Positions 1-10,777 are shown, numbered from the stretch's first letter. The stretch is DNA of 64,000 nucleotides from Shewanella sp. MBTL60-112-B2 (GCF_019655055.1 NZ_BPFA01000002.1:62001-126000); one strand, 5' to 3'. Program-made: numbers and translations. The notes: generated from the sequence alone by a model not told the origin.

Positions 1-2
1 AT

Positions 3-155
3 ATCGTTAATCCGTTATCAAAACATAATAGCAGCGGTTTTGGTTTAGGTTTGATGTTGGTTGAAAGGCTAACTAAGCAGCTCAATTGGGATTACTCAAC
101 AGTAAATGATGATAATTACTTTAGGGCAACAATCATTATCCACACTCGTCAGTAG
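3..155 (+). CDS. Sensor histidine kinase, C-terminal fragment (cut by window edge)
   Basis: The open frame entering from the left edge encodes about 50 residues before a TAG stop. It contains a GFGLGL glycine-rich stretch followed by a helix resembling LMLVERL, which matches the G2 box and last helix of the HATPase_c domain of sensor kinases. The end of that domain is all that can be seen, so sensor type and partner are unknown. It points the same way as the lyase-like gene starting 427 bases downstream and could regulate it, but nothing in the window proves this. Confidence 0.7.
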   Translation: MVNPLSKHNSSGFGLGLMLVERLTKQLNWDYSTVNDDNYFRATIIIHTRQ

Positions 156-581
156 AGTAAGTGGATAAATAATATTGTGATCAGGATAAGTATTGTGGTC
201 GTTATTTGATACTTGTCAGAATTATATTGTTAAATGTGGTTTAGATATTTGAAGTGGTAATTATTTACCATACATTTTGTGACGTATAACTTATTGTTAA
301 AGATAAATGCTGATGTGCCAATAGCAATTGCATTGGGTATTAAATGTGTGCTTTTTCTCATAGCGGTTCATTTATTGAACTTAAATTGGGTTATTTATTA
401 AAACTACTGCTCATTACCACACTGTTTTGAATCAACGAAATATTATAGTGACCAATGTCACTTCATAATCTTTGTTATAGGTTAATCTTTGTTTAGGTTT
501 TAAATAAAAACTTTCGTCATTGTTCTTACTCAAATTTTATGTGGGCTAGTGTGCATCACACAGTTATATAAAGGAATGGAA
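156..581. other. Leader region upstream of the lyase-like gene
   Basis: This AT-rich stretch of about 425 bases has no convincing reading frame. It carries a perfect 6-base inverted repeat at 447-462 that resembles a CRP operator (listed separately). A ribosome binding site AAGGA at 571-575 sits just ahead of the start codon chosen for the next gene. No terminator hairpin is evident after the kinase stop. Confidence 0.6.
447..462. promoter_or_regulatory. CRP-like operator
   Basis: AGTGACCAATGTCACT is a perfect palindrome (AGTGAC / GTCACT, 4-base spacer). It matches 8 of 10 positions of the CRP consensus TGTGA-N6-TCACA. In Shewanella, CRP is the main activator of anaerobic respiration genes. 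The site lies 120 bases before the start codon of the lyase-like gene, a plausible distance for activation. No convincing -10/-35 pair was assigned. Binding by CRP is inferred from consensus only. Confidence 0.5.
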
Positions 582-2258
582 ATGATTAATAAACATAAGT
601 TGAAACTAAGCTCTTTGGCTGTAGCCTTAAGCTGTGCAATTGTTCCTATGGCTTCTTTCAGCGCTATGGCTGAAACAATTAGTCTAACAGGTAAAGATCT
701 TACTATTGAGCAATTGCTTAAAGTTCAGAGTGGCGAAGCCGATGTCACTGTCAGCAAAAAAGGCAAGCAGAACATCCAAGACAGTTTTGATCTTTTAATG
801 GACTCTGCTCGCCAAGGCACTCCTGTTTATGGTCTAACCGTTGGTGTGGGCAAGAACAAGGACACTGAAGTTTTTGGTAAAGACGGTAAGATGTCTGATG
901 AGGCGGTAAAGCTGTCTGAAGACTTCAACCGCGACATGCTATTCACTCATGCTGCAGCGTCGGGCGAACCAATTGACCAAGCCGTTGTGCGTATGGCGAT
1001 GACTATTCGTCTAAACCAGATTGCTACTGGCCATGTTGGCGTGCAACCAGACGTTGCTCGCTTGTACGAGCAGTTCGTTAATAAGAACATTATTCCAGTT
1101 GTGCCATCTGATGGTTCAGTAGGTTTGTCTGACATTCTACTTGCTTCGCACATTGGCGCAGCGATGATGGGTGAGCATGAAGTTTTCTACAAAGGCGAAC
1201 GTATGCCTGCTGCTAAGGCATTAAAAGCAGCCGGTGTTAAGCCTTTAGTTCCTTTCGGAAAAGATGGATTATCTATTCTTTCGAATAACGCGCTATCAAC
1301 TGCGCAGTTAGTTCATGCTATGGGGCAAGCAGAACAGTTAATCGAATTCTCTCCAAAGCTTATTGCAGCAGGTCTAGAGTCTATTAATGGCAACATCAGC
1401 CCAATCTTACCGCATACGCTAGATGCTCGTCCTATGCCACACGTGCAAGACGTAGGTAATGACATTCTTAAAAATCTTGAAGGCGGCTATTTGTTTGAGC
1501 GTGATGAAAAGCGCCCGTTACAAGATAGTTTATCGTTCCGCGGAGCGCACTGGCCTGTAGCCAATGCTATTAGCCAATACGATAGTCTTGAAGAGTTGGT
1601 ACATATTCAAATTAACAGCTCTGACGATAACCCAACGGTATACTTGAATGCTAAGCAATCACGCTTCAACAAGTATCCTCAAGTTGAGCAGTACTTCACT
1701 GATGGCAAGGTATCGGGCGCGATTAACTCGTCAGCTAACTTCGATACTATTCAGCTAGCGACGACAACTGAAGCGTTCAGCATCGCAATGGCTCAGCTAG
1801 GTAAGTATTCATCTAATCGTCAAATTAAGATGATTGACCCATATTTTACTGGTTTACCACGTGCGCTTGTGAACCCTGACGACACTAACGGCCAGAGCTT
1901 CTATACGCTACAAAATGGCTTCACAGCATTGTTTGTTGATATCGCTCACGCATCTAACCCTGTGTCTTTCTATGGCCAGGCTAACCAAGGTGGTATCGAA
2001 GATAACTTCAGTAACTTCCACCAGGCTTCTAAGAACCTAACCACAGTTGTTGATGGTGTTTCTTACATCTACGCATTTGAGTTAATGACTTATGGCCAAG
2101 CGTTAGATCTGCAGAAGAAAGTGCATGACCGTGACTTGTCTGATGCAAACAAGACGTTATTAAAAGACTTACGTGAAACAGTTAAATTCTATGCTGATGA
2201 TACACGTACTTTCACTGTAGATATCGAAGCATCACAAAAATTCTTAATGAAATACTAA
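582..2258 (+). CDS. Exported MIO-less ammonia-lyase-superfamily protein (ergothionase-like)
   Basis: This is a 558-residue protein of the histidine/phenylalanine ammonia-lyase fold with a signal peptide ending AMA|ET, so it is probably periplasmic. ATG 582 is preferred over the upstream GTG 549 because AAGGA lies 6 bases before it and the signal peptide begins there. Family landmarks are clear: YGLTVGVG at Tyr83 (HAL YGxNTGFG), HAA at His123, QDSLSFR at 314-320, a DNP motif and an ANQ motif. The cofactor site is lost. Where active enzymes have GSxGASGD, this protein has GSVGLSD (Leu182-Ser183-Asp184). The MIO-supporting Asn of the LNGT motif is Ser234, and the catalytic Tyr of QDPYSLR is Leu317. 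Classical deamination of histidine is therefore unlikely. MIO-less ergothionase, which eliminates trimethylamine from ergothioneine, is the best functional analogue. The next gene, a urocanate-type reductase, supports an imidazole-acrylate product. Substrate is inferred. Confidence 0.75.
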   Translation: MINKHKLKLSSLAVALSCAIVPMASFSAMAETISLTGKDLTIEQLLKVQSGEADVTVSKKGKQNIQDSFDLLMDSARQGTPVYGLTVGVGKNKDTEVFGKDGKMSDEAVKLSEDFNRDMLFTHAAASGEPIDQAVVRMAMTIRLNQIATGHVGVQPDVARLYEQFVNKNIIPVVPSDGSVGLSDILLASHIGAAMMGEHEVFYKGERMPAAKALKAAGVKPLVPFGKDGLSILSNNALSTAQLVHAMGQAEQLIEFSPKLIAAGLESINGNISPILPHTLDARPMPHVQDVGNDILKNLEGGYLFERDEKRPLQDSLSFRGAHWPVANAISQYDSLEELVHIQINSSDDNPTVYLNAKQSRFNKYPQVEQYFTDGKVSGAINSSANFDTIQLATTTEAFSIAMAQLGKYSSNRQIKMIDPYFTGLPRALVNPDDTNGQSFYTLQNGFTALFVDIAHASNPVSFYGQANQGGIEDNFSNFHQASKNLTTVVDGVSYIYAFELMTYGQALDLQKKVHDRDLSDANKTLLKDLRETVKFYADDTRTFTVDIEASQKFLMKY

Positions 2259-2347
2259 AGATAAATAAATTATTTTCTAAATAAATTATTAGTCATTTAG
2301 AAAACTAAAAATACGAAAAAATAAGTAATTAAAAAATAAGACTGAAT

Positions 2348-2380
2348 AAATGACATCAAGCTTTTAGCTTGATGTCATTT
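2348..2380 (+). terminator. Hairpin after the lyase-like gene
   Basis: A perfect 15-base inverted repeat with a TTT loop starts 89 bases after the stop. The A-rich left end and short T-rich right end fit a weak or bidirectional intrinsic terminator. It separates the lyase gene from the reductase gene, so the two are probably not one simple operon, or transcription is only attenuated here. Confidence 0.6.
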
Positions 2381-2424
2381 ACCTATGAAAATTTTTAATA
2401 AAACCGTAATTAATTGTTCTGTGA

Positions 2425-4212
<1,788 letters not shown>

Positions 4213-4230
4213 TAAAAACATAATAAAGTA

Positions 4231-4259
4231 AGCCGATCACTGATGTGGTCGGCTTTTTT
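4231..4259 (+). terminator. Intrinsic terminator of the UrdA-like gene
   Basis: A 9-pair stem (AGCCGATCA pairing with TGGTCGGCT, one G-T wobble) is followed by TTTTTT, 18 bases after the stop codon. Confidence 0.85.
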
Positions 4260-4317
4260 GTTTGTTCTACCTTCTTCAGGAATGTGTAATTGAATTCCTT
4301 AGAGAGACAATTCATGC

Positions 4318-4342
4318 AAAAAAGGCACCTTTCGGTGCCTTT
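4318..4342 (-). terminator. Intrinsic terminator of the decaheme cytochrome gene
   Basis: AAAGGCACC-TTTC-GGTGCCTTT forms a perfect 9-base stem. Read on the minus strand it ends in a run of six T, about 70 bases beyond the stop of the decaheme gene. Confidence 0.8.
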
Positions 4343-4414
4343 GACTTTTGCAGGGGATGGAACTTATTGGGGGGCTAGGGACTAATTAACACCTCAGTTT
4401 TTTACATGGAAAAG

Positions 4415-6667
4415 CTATAAGCTAAAACCGTGATGCTGCATGACTTTCTGTGGGCTATGACAGGTTGCACAAGCTTCCTTGGCATCCTTAGCTGATTGCT
4501 TATCTTCACCGAAGTAAGCACCATTTAGCTCCATATGTGACATAGCAGCATCAGACAGGTACTTCTGGTGACAACTCATACATGCCGCAGCATCAGAAGA
4601 GGCGTACCAAGTTTGAACAGGATTTACCGTAGGGTCATTACCTTCGCTAGCAATAAAACTAGGTATTGCATGGGCTTGACCTGCGTTGCGACCTAGTTCG
4701 AAACCATACTTCAAGCCACCATAACCTTCGGTTGCAGAGTGACAAGTCGTACAATCTGTCTTAAGGATAGTGCCGCTGCCACCGTGGCCATTATCGTGCC
4801 CTTTAGCTTTGTGAGCCTTGTACATGAAGTTGGTTGACTTCTTTTCGCCCCAAGGTACTGGTTTACGATCCTGACCTGTAACATCTTTCAAACTCTTGTC
4901 GTTGGTATGGCAAGCAATACAGTTGACCCCATTTGAATCATGGTAGAACTCTTTGCTGTGACAGCCAAAACAGCTTGCTGTATCTACGATAGAACGGCGT
5001 TCGGCAACCTCTGCATCAGCATCGCTAAGTATGGCGCGATAAGCATCGGTCTGTACATATGCAGGGTAGGCATTGTCTGCATCACAAGTAGTACGCGTTG
5101 TGGTGCCGTCTTGGAAGCACACTTTAAGTACTGGCAAGATTTCTAAAGAACGAGTAGTTATATCGGTAGGAAGCTCTAATGTATAGGTCTTATCTACAGT
5201 AGTGTTTTCATCAATCTTATTAGGCTTGATTTTCTGTGTTGTAACGTGGAAAACACCATTAGCATAGGTAGTCGAACCATCACCCTTCAAGCTGAAGCGT
5301 CTATGATCGTATGTAGAACCAGTAGTTTCAGTATCAGAATCAGTCGACTTTGCATACTCAGGGTAGTCTTTTTCTACATCCCAGCTTACAACCATATAGG
5401 GATTGCTATAGCCTTTTTGATAGATTTCAGTATCTGTGACTACATTACCTTCGGGATCGGTAATTCTTACATCGAACTCCAATAGATTTTGGGCATTAAT
5501 GACGACGTTTGAAACTGTTACATCGTAATTCTCTGCGGCTTCATAAGGTTTCTTATGATCGGTATGAACCGCTGCGCTGTGACAATCGGTACAGACAAGA
5601 TCAGGGTTCTTATCTGACTTATGTTGTGCCGGTGAGTCAGTATGGCAACCCGTACAAGCATTAGCGTTGGCATTCGCCTGCCACAGATCTTTGTCTGCAA
5701 GTGTTTCATCTTCTACGTGACACGTCGCGCAATCCATAAAGGGCTTAGTTGGAAACGCTGGATAGTCGAAGGCGTGATCGCCGCCATAGCCAGCAATGGT
5801 ATAAGGCATAGGCACTACATTACCTTCGGCGTTCTTGCCTTCACGGTTTGGTCCCATATGAATCGCATGCACCATATGGCCTAATTCAACCGATACCGCA
5901 TTGGGATCTGACACTATACCGTTATGGCAAGACTGACAGTTTTCCATATCTAAGCGACGGCCACCGTGGGCCTTAAGGCTATCTGGTTGGTGACAGGTGT
6001 AGCAGGTTTCAAGGGTGACCAGATCGCGGGTTTCTACGCCTTCAGTCGTATTAGTTGCTGGGATCCAATCGTAATGGGCGTTTTCTGCAAGCTCATGACC
6101 CGAGTCATATTCAAACTGCATTTCAATGGCAATTCGTTGGGTTAAGGCGGAATCGAATACTATGCCGGCAGGATCGGTTGCACTGGTTAGGTTGGTGCTG
6201 AATGTATAGGTATAAGTGCCGTCTTTATGATCGACTAAACAGTCTGCACAATCTTTAATTTTCTCGAAACCTTGCTCAAATGTCGTTCCTGCGTCATTTG
6301 TCGTCTCATTAAGTAATGAAATCCATTGTTTTAGCTCGGAACCTTCATTAGTTTTTAGCTGAGCCAAAGAGAAACGGAAGTCGTGGAATTCGTTTTCTGC
6401 ACTTAAGCCATGCAGGCCCACGCCTTGTTTATTTTCCAGTTCGAAATCGACTGTAATAATACCATCGGCATAACTGGCATTGTTGATATTAGCAATGGCT
6501 TCGCTTGCCATATCGATGTGTAAGCCTGAAGTACCTGGTTCACCACCGCCACCTGGTTGGCCGTCTTCACCGTTTTTTCCATCCTCACCATCTGAACAGC
6601 CAGAGATTAGAATTGCAGAACTAATCAATAGGGCTAACGATGTTTTTCTTTTCATTATCATCATCAT
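4415..6667 (-). CDS. OmcA/MtrC-family decaheme c-type cytochrome, outer-membrane lipoprotein
   Basis: This 750-residue protein has a lipobox LISGC and a Gly/Glu-rich linker after the acylated Cys. Ten CxxCH heme motifs fall in two groups of five: CYTCH, CQSCH, CATCH, CTGCH and CTDCH in the first half, then CFGCH, CIACH, CTTCH, CMSCH and CATCH in the last quarter. This split pentaheme arrangement with beta-rich domains between and before the hemes is the MtrC/OmcA/UndA architecture. These proteins sit on the cell surface and pass electrons to metals, flavins or other extracellular acceptors. A cysteine pair with ten residues between (CFQDG...TTC) in the third domain recalls the disulfide of MtrC. 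No MtrA or MtrB partner is nearby, so it is an orphan terminal reductase. AGGA lies four bases before the first of several in-frame ATGs. Divergent LysR genes may control it. Confidence 0.9.
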   Translation of the reverse strand: MMMIMKRKTSLALLISSAILISGCSDGEDGKNGEDGQPGGGGEPGTSGLHIDMASEAIANINNASYADGIITVDFELENKQGVGLHGLSAENEFHDFRFSLAQLKTNEGSELKQWISLLNETTNDAGTTFEQGFEKIKDCADCLVDHKDGTYTYTFSTNLTSATDPAGIVFDSALTQRIAIEMQFEYDSGHELAENAHYDWIPATNTTEGVETRDLVTLETCYTCHQPDSLKAHGGRRLDMENCQSCHNGIVSDPNAVSVELGHMVHAIHMGPNREGKNAEGNVVPMPYTIAGYGGDHAFDYPAFPTKPFMDCATCHVEDETLADKDLWQANANANACTGCHTDSPAQHKSDKNPDLVCTDCHSAAVHTDHKKPYEAAENYDVTVSNVVINAQNLLEFDVRITDPEGNVVTDTEIYQKGYSNPYMVVSWDVEKDYPEYAKSTDSDTETTGSTYDHRRFSLKGDGSTTYANGVFHVTTQKIKPNKIDENTTVDKTYTLELPTDITTRSLEILPVLKVCFQDGTTTRTTCDADNAYPAYVQTDAYRAILSDADAEVAERRSIVDTASCFGCHSKEFYHDSNGVNCIACHTNDKSLKDVTGQDRKPVPWGEKKSTNFMYKAHKAKGHDNGHGGSGTILKTDCTTCHSATEGYGGLKYGFELGRNAGQAHAIPSFIASEGNDPTVNPVQTWYASSDAAACMSCHQKYLSDAAMSHMELNGAYFGEDKQSAKDAKEACATCHSPQKVMQHHGFSL

Positions 6668-7092
6668 ACGTTCCTTTAAAGGGAAACCAATCTTGGTTGA
6701 TGAAATGTTAGTAATCTTGTGTGGTTTTTGATATGAGATTGATCACCTTTACCGTGTGATACCTATTTAGTTGTATATCTTGTTACGGTGTTGGTGGGTA
6801 GTAATTTATTTTGTGTTGATGCGGTTGTTTTGGTGTTTAGCTTTGCGGGTGGGTGCTGCTTTAGACGTATGTGGCTGTTTTTAATATCTGGAAATGTAAA
6901 TTTCAAATTTTGCAAATCTAAAAAATAGTGTTTTTTAGGGGCTGTAAATACTATGCATGAGTCACAAAATTGAGTATTTGCTAATGTTAGGTTCACGAAA
7001 GTTGATGTCGTATATAACTAAGCTTAGAGGATTGGTCTAAATTATTGGTTAATGACTTGAGAGTTTAATCTAAGATTTTGATTTGAGGGCGA
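6668..7092. other. Divergent intergenic region between decaheme cytochrome and LysR pair
   Basis: About 425 AT-rich bases with no gene I would support. Both flanking transcription units read outward, so both promoters must lie here. TTGAT-like and TGTGAT-like half sites occur around 6728-6760, but none forms a convincing FNR or CRP palindrome. Confidence 0.5.
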
Positions 7093-8058
7093 ATGAATAA
7101 GATAAGCGTTAATAACCTGTTCGATATTCAAGTATTCGTTTTACTGTATGAATCACTTAATGCTACCTCTGTGAGCCAAACTTTAGGGGTGCCTAGCTCT
7201 AAGGTTAGTCGAAGCTTGAAGTCGCTTAGGCATTCACTGAATGCTCCGCTGTTTATACGTAAGCAGCAGGGCTTTGAACGCAGTGATTTGGCGAATGATA
7301 TCTATCCTAGAATGAAGCGCATCGTCGATTTAGCTAAACAGTGTGAACATATGGACACCCACGCTCAAGGCGCTCGAAAGCGGGAGCTGGTGATAGCTTG
7401 CCCCTCTTCTTTGTCGTTAAACCTATTGAGCAAGCTTCAGCAAAAATCAGCAGAACAAGATCAAAGCTATATATTTCACCTTAAACCCTGTAGCAGCAAT
7501 GTCGTAGAGTTACTAAAGCAGCAACATGTTGATATCGCAGTTACATCGAGTGCCTATAACACTGAGCAGTTGTCTTCGAGTTTAATCACTAAGTCAGACA
7601 CTTATGTGCTGGTGGCTAGGCGTGAACACCCATTGTTCAGTTGTAATAAATCACTGGCTATTGACGACATTTGTGATTTTCCCTATATCAGTTTTTCTAA
7701 TCACGAGCTTAATGATGCTATTGACCCTATTGAGTCCTACGCCTTAGATACAGAGCGAGATTTACACTTGGTGTTGAAGGTCTGCTTCTTGGCTGACCTT
7801 ATGCTAGAGCTGGAGCAGAGTGATGCGGTTTCACTGTTAAATCACTCAGATGCAATAGCATTTCTCTGTCAGCGTGGAAATATATCTGCTTTGAGGTTGG
7901 ATGATGATTTGAGTCGGCAGATTAACCTCAGGAGTGGTCAGTGTCATTACTATCTGACACAAATGCGCAGTGACCGCAGCTATCCGGATTGGGTGGGCGA
8001 TGAGGTTGAGCGTTATATAAGGGCAAATGTTATCTCAAAAGCAGGAGGTCACTCTTGA
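7093..8058 (+). CDS. LysR-type transcriptional regulator (first of a pair)
   Basis: This 321-residue protein has an N-terminal winged helix-turn-helix (residues about 5-65, with the pattern SVSQTLGVPSSKVSRSLKSL followed by APLFIR) typical of LysR regulators. It is followed by a periplasmic-binding-like effector domain. It is transcribed away from the decaheme cytochrome gene and overlaps the next LysR gene by four bases, so the two are translationally coupled. LysR proteins often regulate their divergent neighbour, which makes the cytochrome a candidate target. Effector unknown. Confidence 0.85.
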   Translation: MNKISVNNLFDIQVFVLLYESLNATSVSQTLGVPSSKVSRSLKSLRHSLNAPLFIRKQQGFERSDLANDIYPRMKRIVDLAKQCEHMDTHAQGARKRELVIACPSSLSLNLLSKLQQKSAEQDQSYIFHLKPCSSNVVELLKQQHVDIAVTSSAYNTEQLSSSLITKSDTYVLVARREHPLFSCNKSLAIDDICDFPYISFSNHELNDAIDPIESYALDTERDLHLVLKVCFLADLMLELEQSDAVSLLNHSDAIAFLCQRGNISALRLDDDLSRQINLRSGQCHYYLTQMRSDRSYPDWVGDEVERYIRANVISKAGGHS

Positions 8059-9005
8059 AGAAGTTAGCGAGTATTCATCTCAGCACTATTGAGGTTTTCT
8101 GCCAGTTATACCTTAAAAATAGTACTAAGGATGTAGCGACTAGCTTAGGCTTATCACAGCCTAAAGTCAGTCGTGCACTAAATGGGTTAAGGGATGTATT
8201 TAATGACCCCTTGTTTGTTCGTAAGAATAATAAGTTGGTCCCGACTGAACTCACTCATACCCTATACGATGCATTCGCTGAAATCTTGTCTTGTGCGAAC
8301 TCGATAGAAAATGATGCTATTAACAGTGTTGTTATCCCTGAGCCTCCCATCGTTATTAGTACCGTTCCTCAATTAGAGGTTGGCTTAGCTCAGCAAGTCA
8401 TTGAGGAGGCTGAGCACAGTAGCGTGAATCCCAACCTTGCTATCTCTACGGTGGCTTGGTCTGAAAGAAGTGAGCAGCAGTTGATTGATGGAGAGATCGA
8501 CGCTGCAATTTGCTTTAAACCTTCAACTAGAAAAGAGTTATTATCTAAATCGGTTATTCAGCACCGAGGTGGTCATCTTATTGCTCGTGCTGAGCATCCA
8601 ATTTGGAGTTGCCCTAGCATAGACAAGATGATTGATTACCCTGCGGTCAAACTGGTAACTATGCCATTTCCTGCCAATAAATCTCCCATTGGAGTTTATG
8701 CAAAGGCGCAGGGTAAGCCAATGCAGGTTTATGCAACAGCGCCAGATCTGGGTAGTGCGGCGAGTAGTCTGTTAAATTCAGATGCATTGATGATCATCGG
8801 AGTCCAAGGAGCGGTAGATTTTTTATCGAGTATTAATGGCTTACGGGCGCGAAAGATGGATTACTCAGAAGATAGGTATTTACTGGAAGGCTTTTCTTAT
8901 CCAACTGTGTACCTGTGGCTTAAGCGTTCATTAGATGGAAAAGTATTGGCGCCCTTGTGGCTTCAGCAAACCTTAGAGTCCTATATCGTCAATGCTCATA
9001 AGTAG
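8055..9005 (+). CDS. LysR-type transcriptional regulator (second of a pair)
   Basis: This 316-residue protein starts with TTG at 8055, supported by GGAGG seven bases upstream inside the previous gene. The helix-turn-helix lies at about residues 20-60 (TKDVATSLGLSQPKVSRALN, then DPLFVRK). A LysR substrate-binding domain follows. The two tandem regulators are related but clearly diverged, so this is an old duplication. They may form a hetero-oligomer or respond to two signals; nothing in the sequence decides this. Confidence 0.85.
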   Translation: MKKLASIHLSTIEVFCQLYLKNSTKDVATSLGLSQPKVSRALNGLRDVFNDPLFVRKNNKLVPTELTHTLYDAFAEILSCANSIENDAINSVVIPEPPIVISTVPQLEVGLAQQVIEEAEHSSVNPNLAISTVAWSERSEQQLIDGEIDAAICFKPSTRKELLSKSVIQHRGGHLIARAEHPIWSCPSIDKMIDYPAVKLVTMPFPANKSPIGVYAKAQGKPMQVYATAPDLGSAASSLLNSDALMIIGVQGAVDFLSSINGLRARKMDYSEDRYLLEGFSYPTVYLWLKRSLDGKVLAPLWLQQTLESYIVNAHK

Positions 9006-9228
9006 CTGAATGGTTTAAGCTAAGCTAAACATTACTTCAGAGCTTTCTCCTCCTAGCTGATGTAGTGCTATAATGCGCGATTATTGCACTTCACCGATAT
9101 ATCTTCCTTCGATGTAGATAATGCTAACCACCATTTTGTGGTTTAGGCAAAGAGTCGGGCATTTTTCAGGTAGACACTTAAGCCTATAGGGCAATAACTG
9201 TCTTTATTTAAAGTTGGATAATTAGTTT

Positions 9229-10215
9229 ATGTCAGTTAGACAAATCAATCGCACCTTCTCAATTGCTCCCATGCTGGATTGGACCGATAAGCATTACCGC
9301 TATTTTGCGCGGCTTATGTCTTCTCAGACCCTGCTATATACAGAGATGGTGACAACGGGCGCGATTTTACATGGACGAGGTGATTACCTAGCTTATAACC
9401 AAGAAGAGCACCCGTTAGCATTGCAGCTTGGTGGATCGAATCCAGTCGATCTTGCAGCTTGTGCCAAGCTCGCAGCCGAGCGCGGTTACGATGAGATTAA
9501 CCTTAACGTCGGCTGCCCATCGGATAGAGTGCAGAATGGTCGCTTTGGTGCTTGTTTGATGGCTGAACCTGAGCTGGTGGCCGAATGTGTGACGGCCATG
9601 AAACAAGTGGTGGATATACCGGTCACAGTTAAGACCCGTATCGGTATCGATGAGCAAGATAGCTATGAGTTTTTGACTCAGTTTATCGATACAGTTAAAG
9701 CGGCAGGCTGTGAAGAGTTTATCATCCATGCACGTAAGGCTTGGCTTCAAGGCTTAAGTCCGAAAGAGAATCGTGAAATCCCGCCATTAGATTATGAGCG
9801 TGTATACCAGCTTAAGCGTGATTACCCTGAGTTAAATATCTCGATTAACGGTGGTGTAAAGACGTTAGAGGAGTGTCAGACTCATTTGCAGCACCTTGAC
9901 GGGGTAATGGTGGGCCGCGAAGCCTATCAAAATCCGTATATTCTAGCTGAAGTCGATCAGAAGTTATGTGGTATCGATGCACCAGTGATCAGTCGAGATG
10001 CTGTTTTAGAGAAACTACTTCCTTATATAGAGAAACATCTGCAGCAAGGTGGGCGCCTTAACCATATTTCTCGCCATATTATTGGTCTTTTCCAAGGTGA
10101 GGTTGGCTCGCGTGTATGGCGCCGATATATAAGCGAAAATGCTCATAAGCAAGGTGCTGGCATTGAGGTTATAACTCAGGCAAGAGCCGAGATGGACTCG
10201 GTTGTAAGCCTTTAA
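9229..10215 (+). CDS. dusA: tRNA-dihydrouridine synthase A
   Basis: This FMN enzyme reduces uridine 20/20a in the tRNA D-loop using NADPH. The 328 residues match the usual DusA length. The N-terminal [10 protein letters not shown] motif, NVGCPS with the catalytic Cys, and GRFGACLM are characteristic. A TATAAT hexamer at 9069-9074 may be its -10 element, though no good -35 was found. It is monocistronic, ending in a strong hairpin. In E. coli the gene beside dusA is pspG, and here too the next genes look like phage-shock-type envelope genes. Confidence 0.95.
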   Translation: MSVRQINRTFSIAPMLDWTDKHYRYFARLMSSQTLLYTEMVTTGAILHGRGDYLAYNQEEHPLALQLGGSNPVDLAACAKLAAERGYDEINLNVGCPSDRVQNGRFGACLMAEPELVAECVTAMKQVVDIPVTVKTRIGIDEQDSYEFLTQFIDTVKAAGCEEFIIHARKAWLQGLSPKENREIPPLDYERVYQLKRDYPELNISINGGVKTLEECQTHLQHLDGVMVGREAYQNPYILAEVDQKLCGIDAPVISRDAVLEKLLPYIEKHLQQGGRLNHISRHIIGLFQGEVGSRVWRRYISENAHKQGAGIEVITQARAEMDSVVSL

Positions 10216-10225
10216 TGACTCTCTA

Positions 10226-10272
10226 TTAGTGAAATTGGCCAGAGCATGGTCAGTTTCACTAATTTCTTTTTA
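10226..10272 (+). terminator. Terminator after dusA
   Basis: TTAGTGAAATTGGCC and GGTCAGTTTCACTAA form a 15-pair stem with three G-T wobbles and a 7-base loop, followed by TTTCTTTTT. Confidence 0.8.
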
Positions 10273-10355
10273 TGTTTAAATATCACTCAGCTGCTAATCA
10301 ATCCTTCCAATATAAAATTACAAAGCAAAACATGATCTTAATGATTTTTTGAAAA

Positions 10356-10373
10356 GTTGGCACACCACTTGTA
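10356..10373 (+). promoter_or_regulatory. Sigma54-type promoter for the PspC-domain operon
   Basis: The sequence GTTGGCACACCACTTGTA fits the RpoN consensus TTGGCAC-N5-TTGCA, with the -24 GG at 10359-10360 and GT in place of GC at -12. It lies 88 bases before the small secreted protein gene. Phage-shock genes are classic sigma54/PspF targets, so context and sequence agree. An enhancer for PspF was not identified. Confidence 0.6.
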
Positions 10374-10460
10374 TTAGTTATCTTGTAATTAAGAATTCTT
10401 TAATTAACAACTTTTTATTTATAACAATGCAATTAGGCGAAACTCGAAAAGGAATCCATT

Positions 10461-10775
10461 ATGTTTAACTCTACTGTATTAAAAACCGTTAAAGCTTCAG
10501 TATTTACTGCTCTACTTCTTGGTGTAAGTGCTACGACTTCTGCCCATGCAGAAACCTCTTTAGTTAGCGATGTGGCTAACAATATAGAGCAAAATATCTC
10601 TGCTCAGATGCAGGATATGATGGCAAAAGCTCAGACTGAGCTAAGTCTATCCATTCAAGCCCAGATGTCTGAAATGTTGTTTGATATTGAAAGCGAGCAG
10701 CAAGTCACTAGTGAGCAACTAGCAGCGGAAAATAAAGAACAGCCATTAGTGACAAGTGCGGTAGCTAAGGATTAA
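10461..10775 (+). CDS. Small exported protein, psp-linked, function unknown
   Basis: This 104-residue protein has a signal peptide ending AHA|ET and a mature part that looks mainly helical and rich in Gln, Met and Glu, with amphipathic repeats such as QAQMSEML. I do not recognise a family. AAGGA precedes the ATG by eight bases. It is the first gene behind the sigma54-like promoter and is followed at 2 bases by a 35-residue membrane peptide and then a PspC-domain protein. A role in envelope stress at the inner membrane or periplasm is inferred from this context only. Confidence 0.65.
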   Translation: MFNSTVLKTVKASVFTALLLGVSATTSAHAETSLVSDVANNIEQNISAQMQDMMAKAQTELSLSIQAQMSEMLFDIESEQQVTSEQLAAENKEQPLVTSAVAKD

Positions 10776-10777
10776 TC

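Noticed and set aside
582-2258. Ordinary histidine ammonia-lyase HutH
   Set aside because: It is exported, there are no hutU/I/G neighbours, and the Ala-Ser-Gly needed for MIO is missing.
6728-6760. FNR/CRP site before the decaheme gene
   Set aside because: Half sites TTGAT and TGTGAT occur but their orientation and spacing do not make a palindrome.
9135-9152. Hairpin AACCAC...GTGGTT ahead of dusA as a terminator
   Set aside because: The stem is short and no T run follows; its role is unclear.
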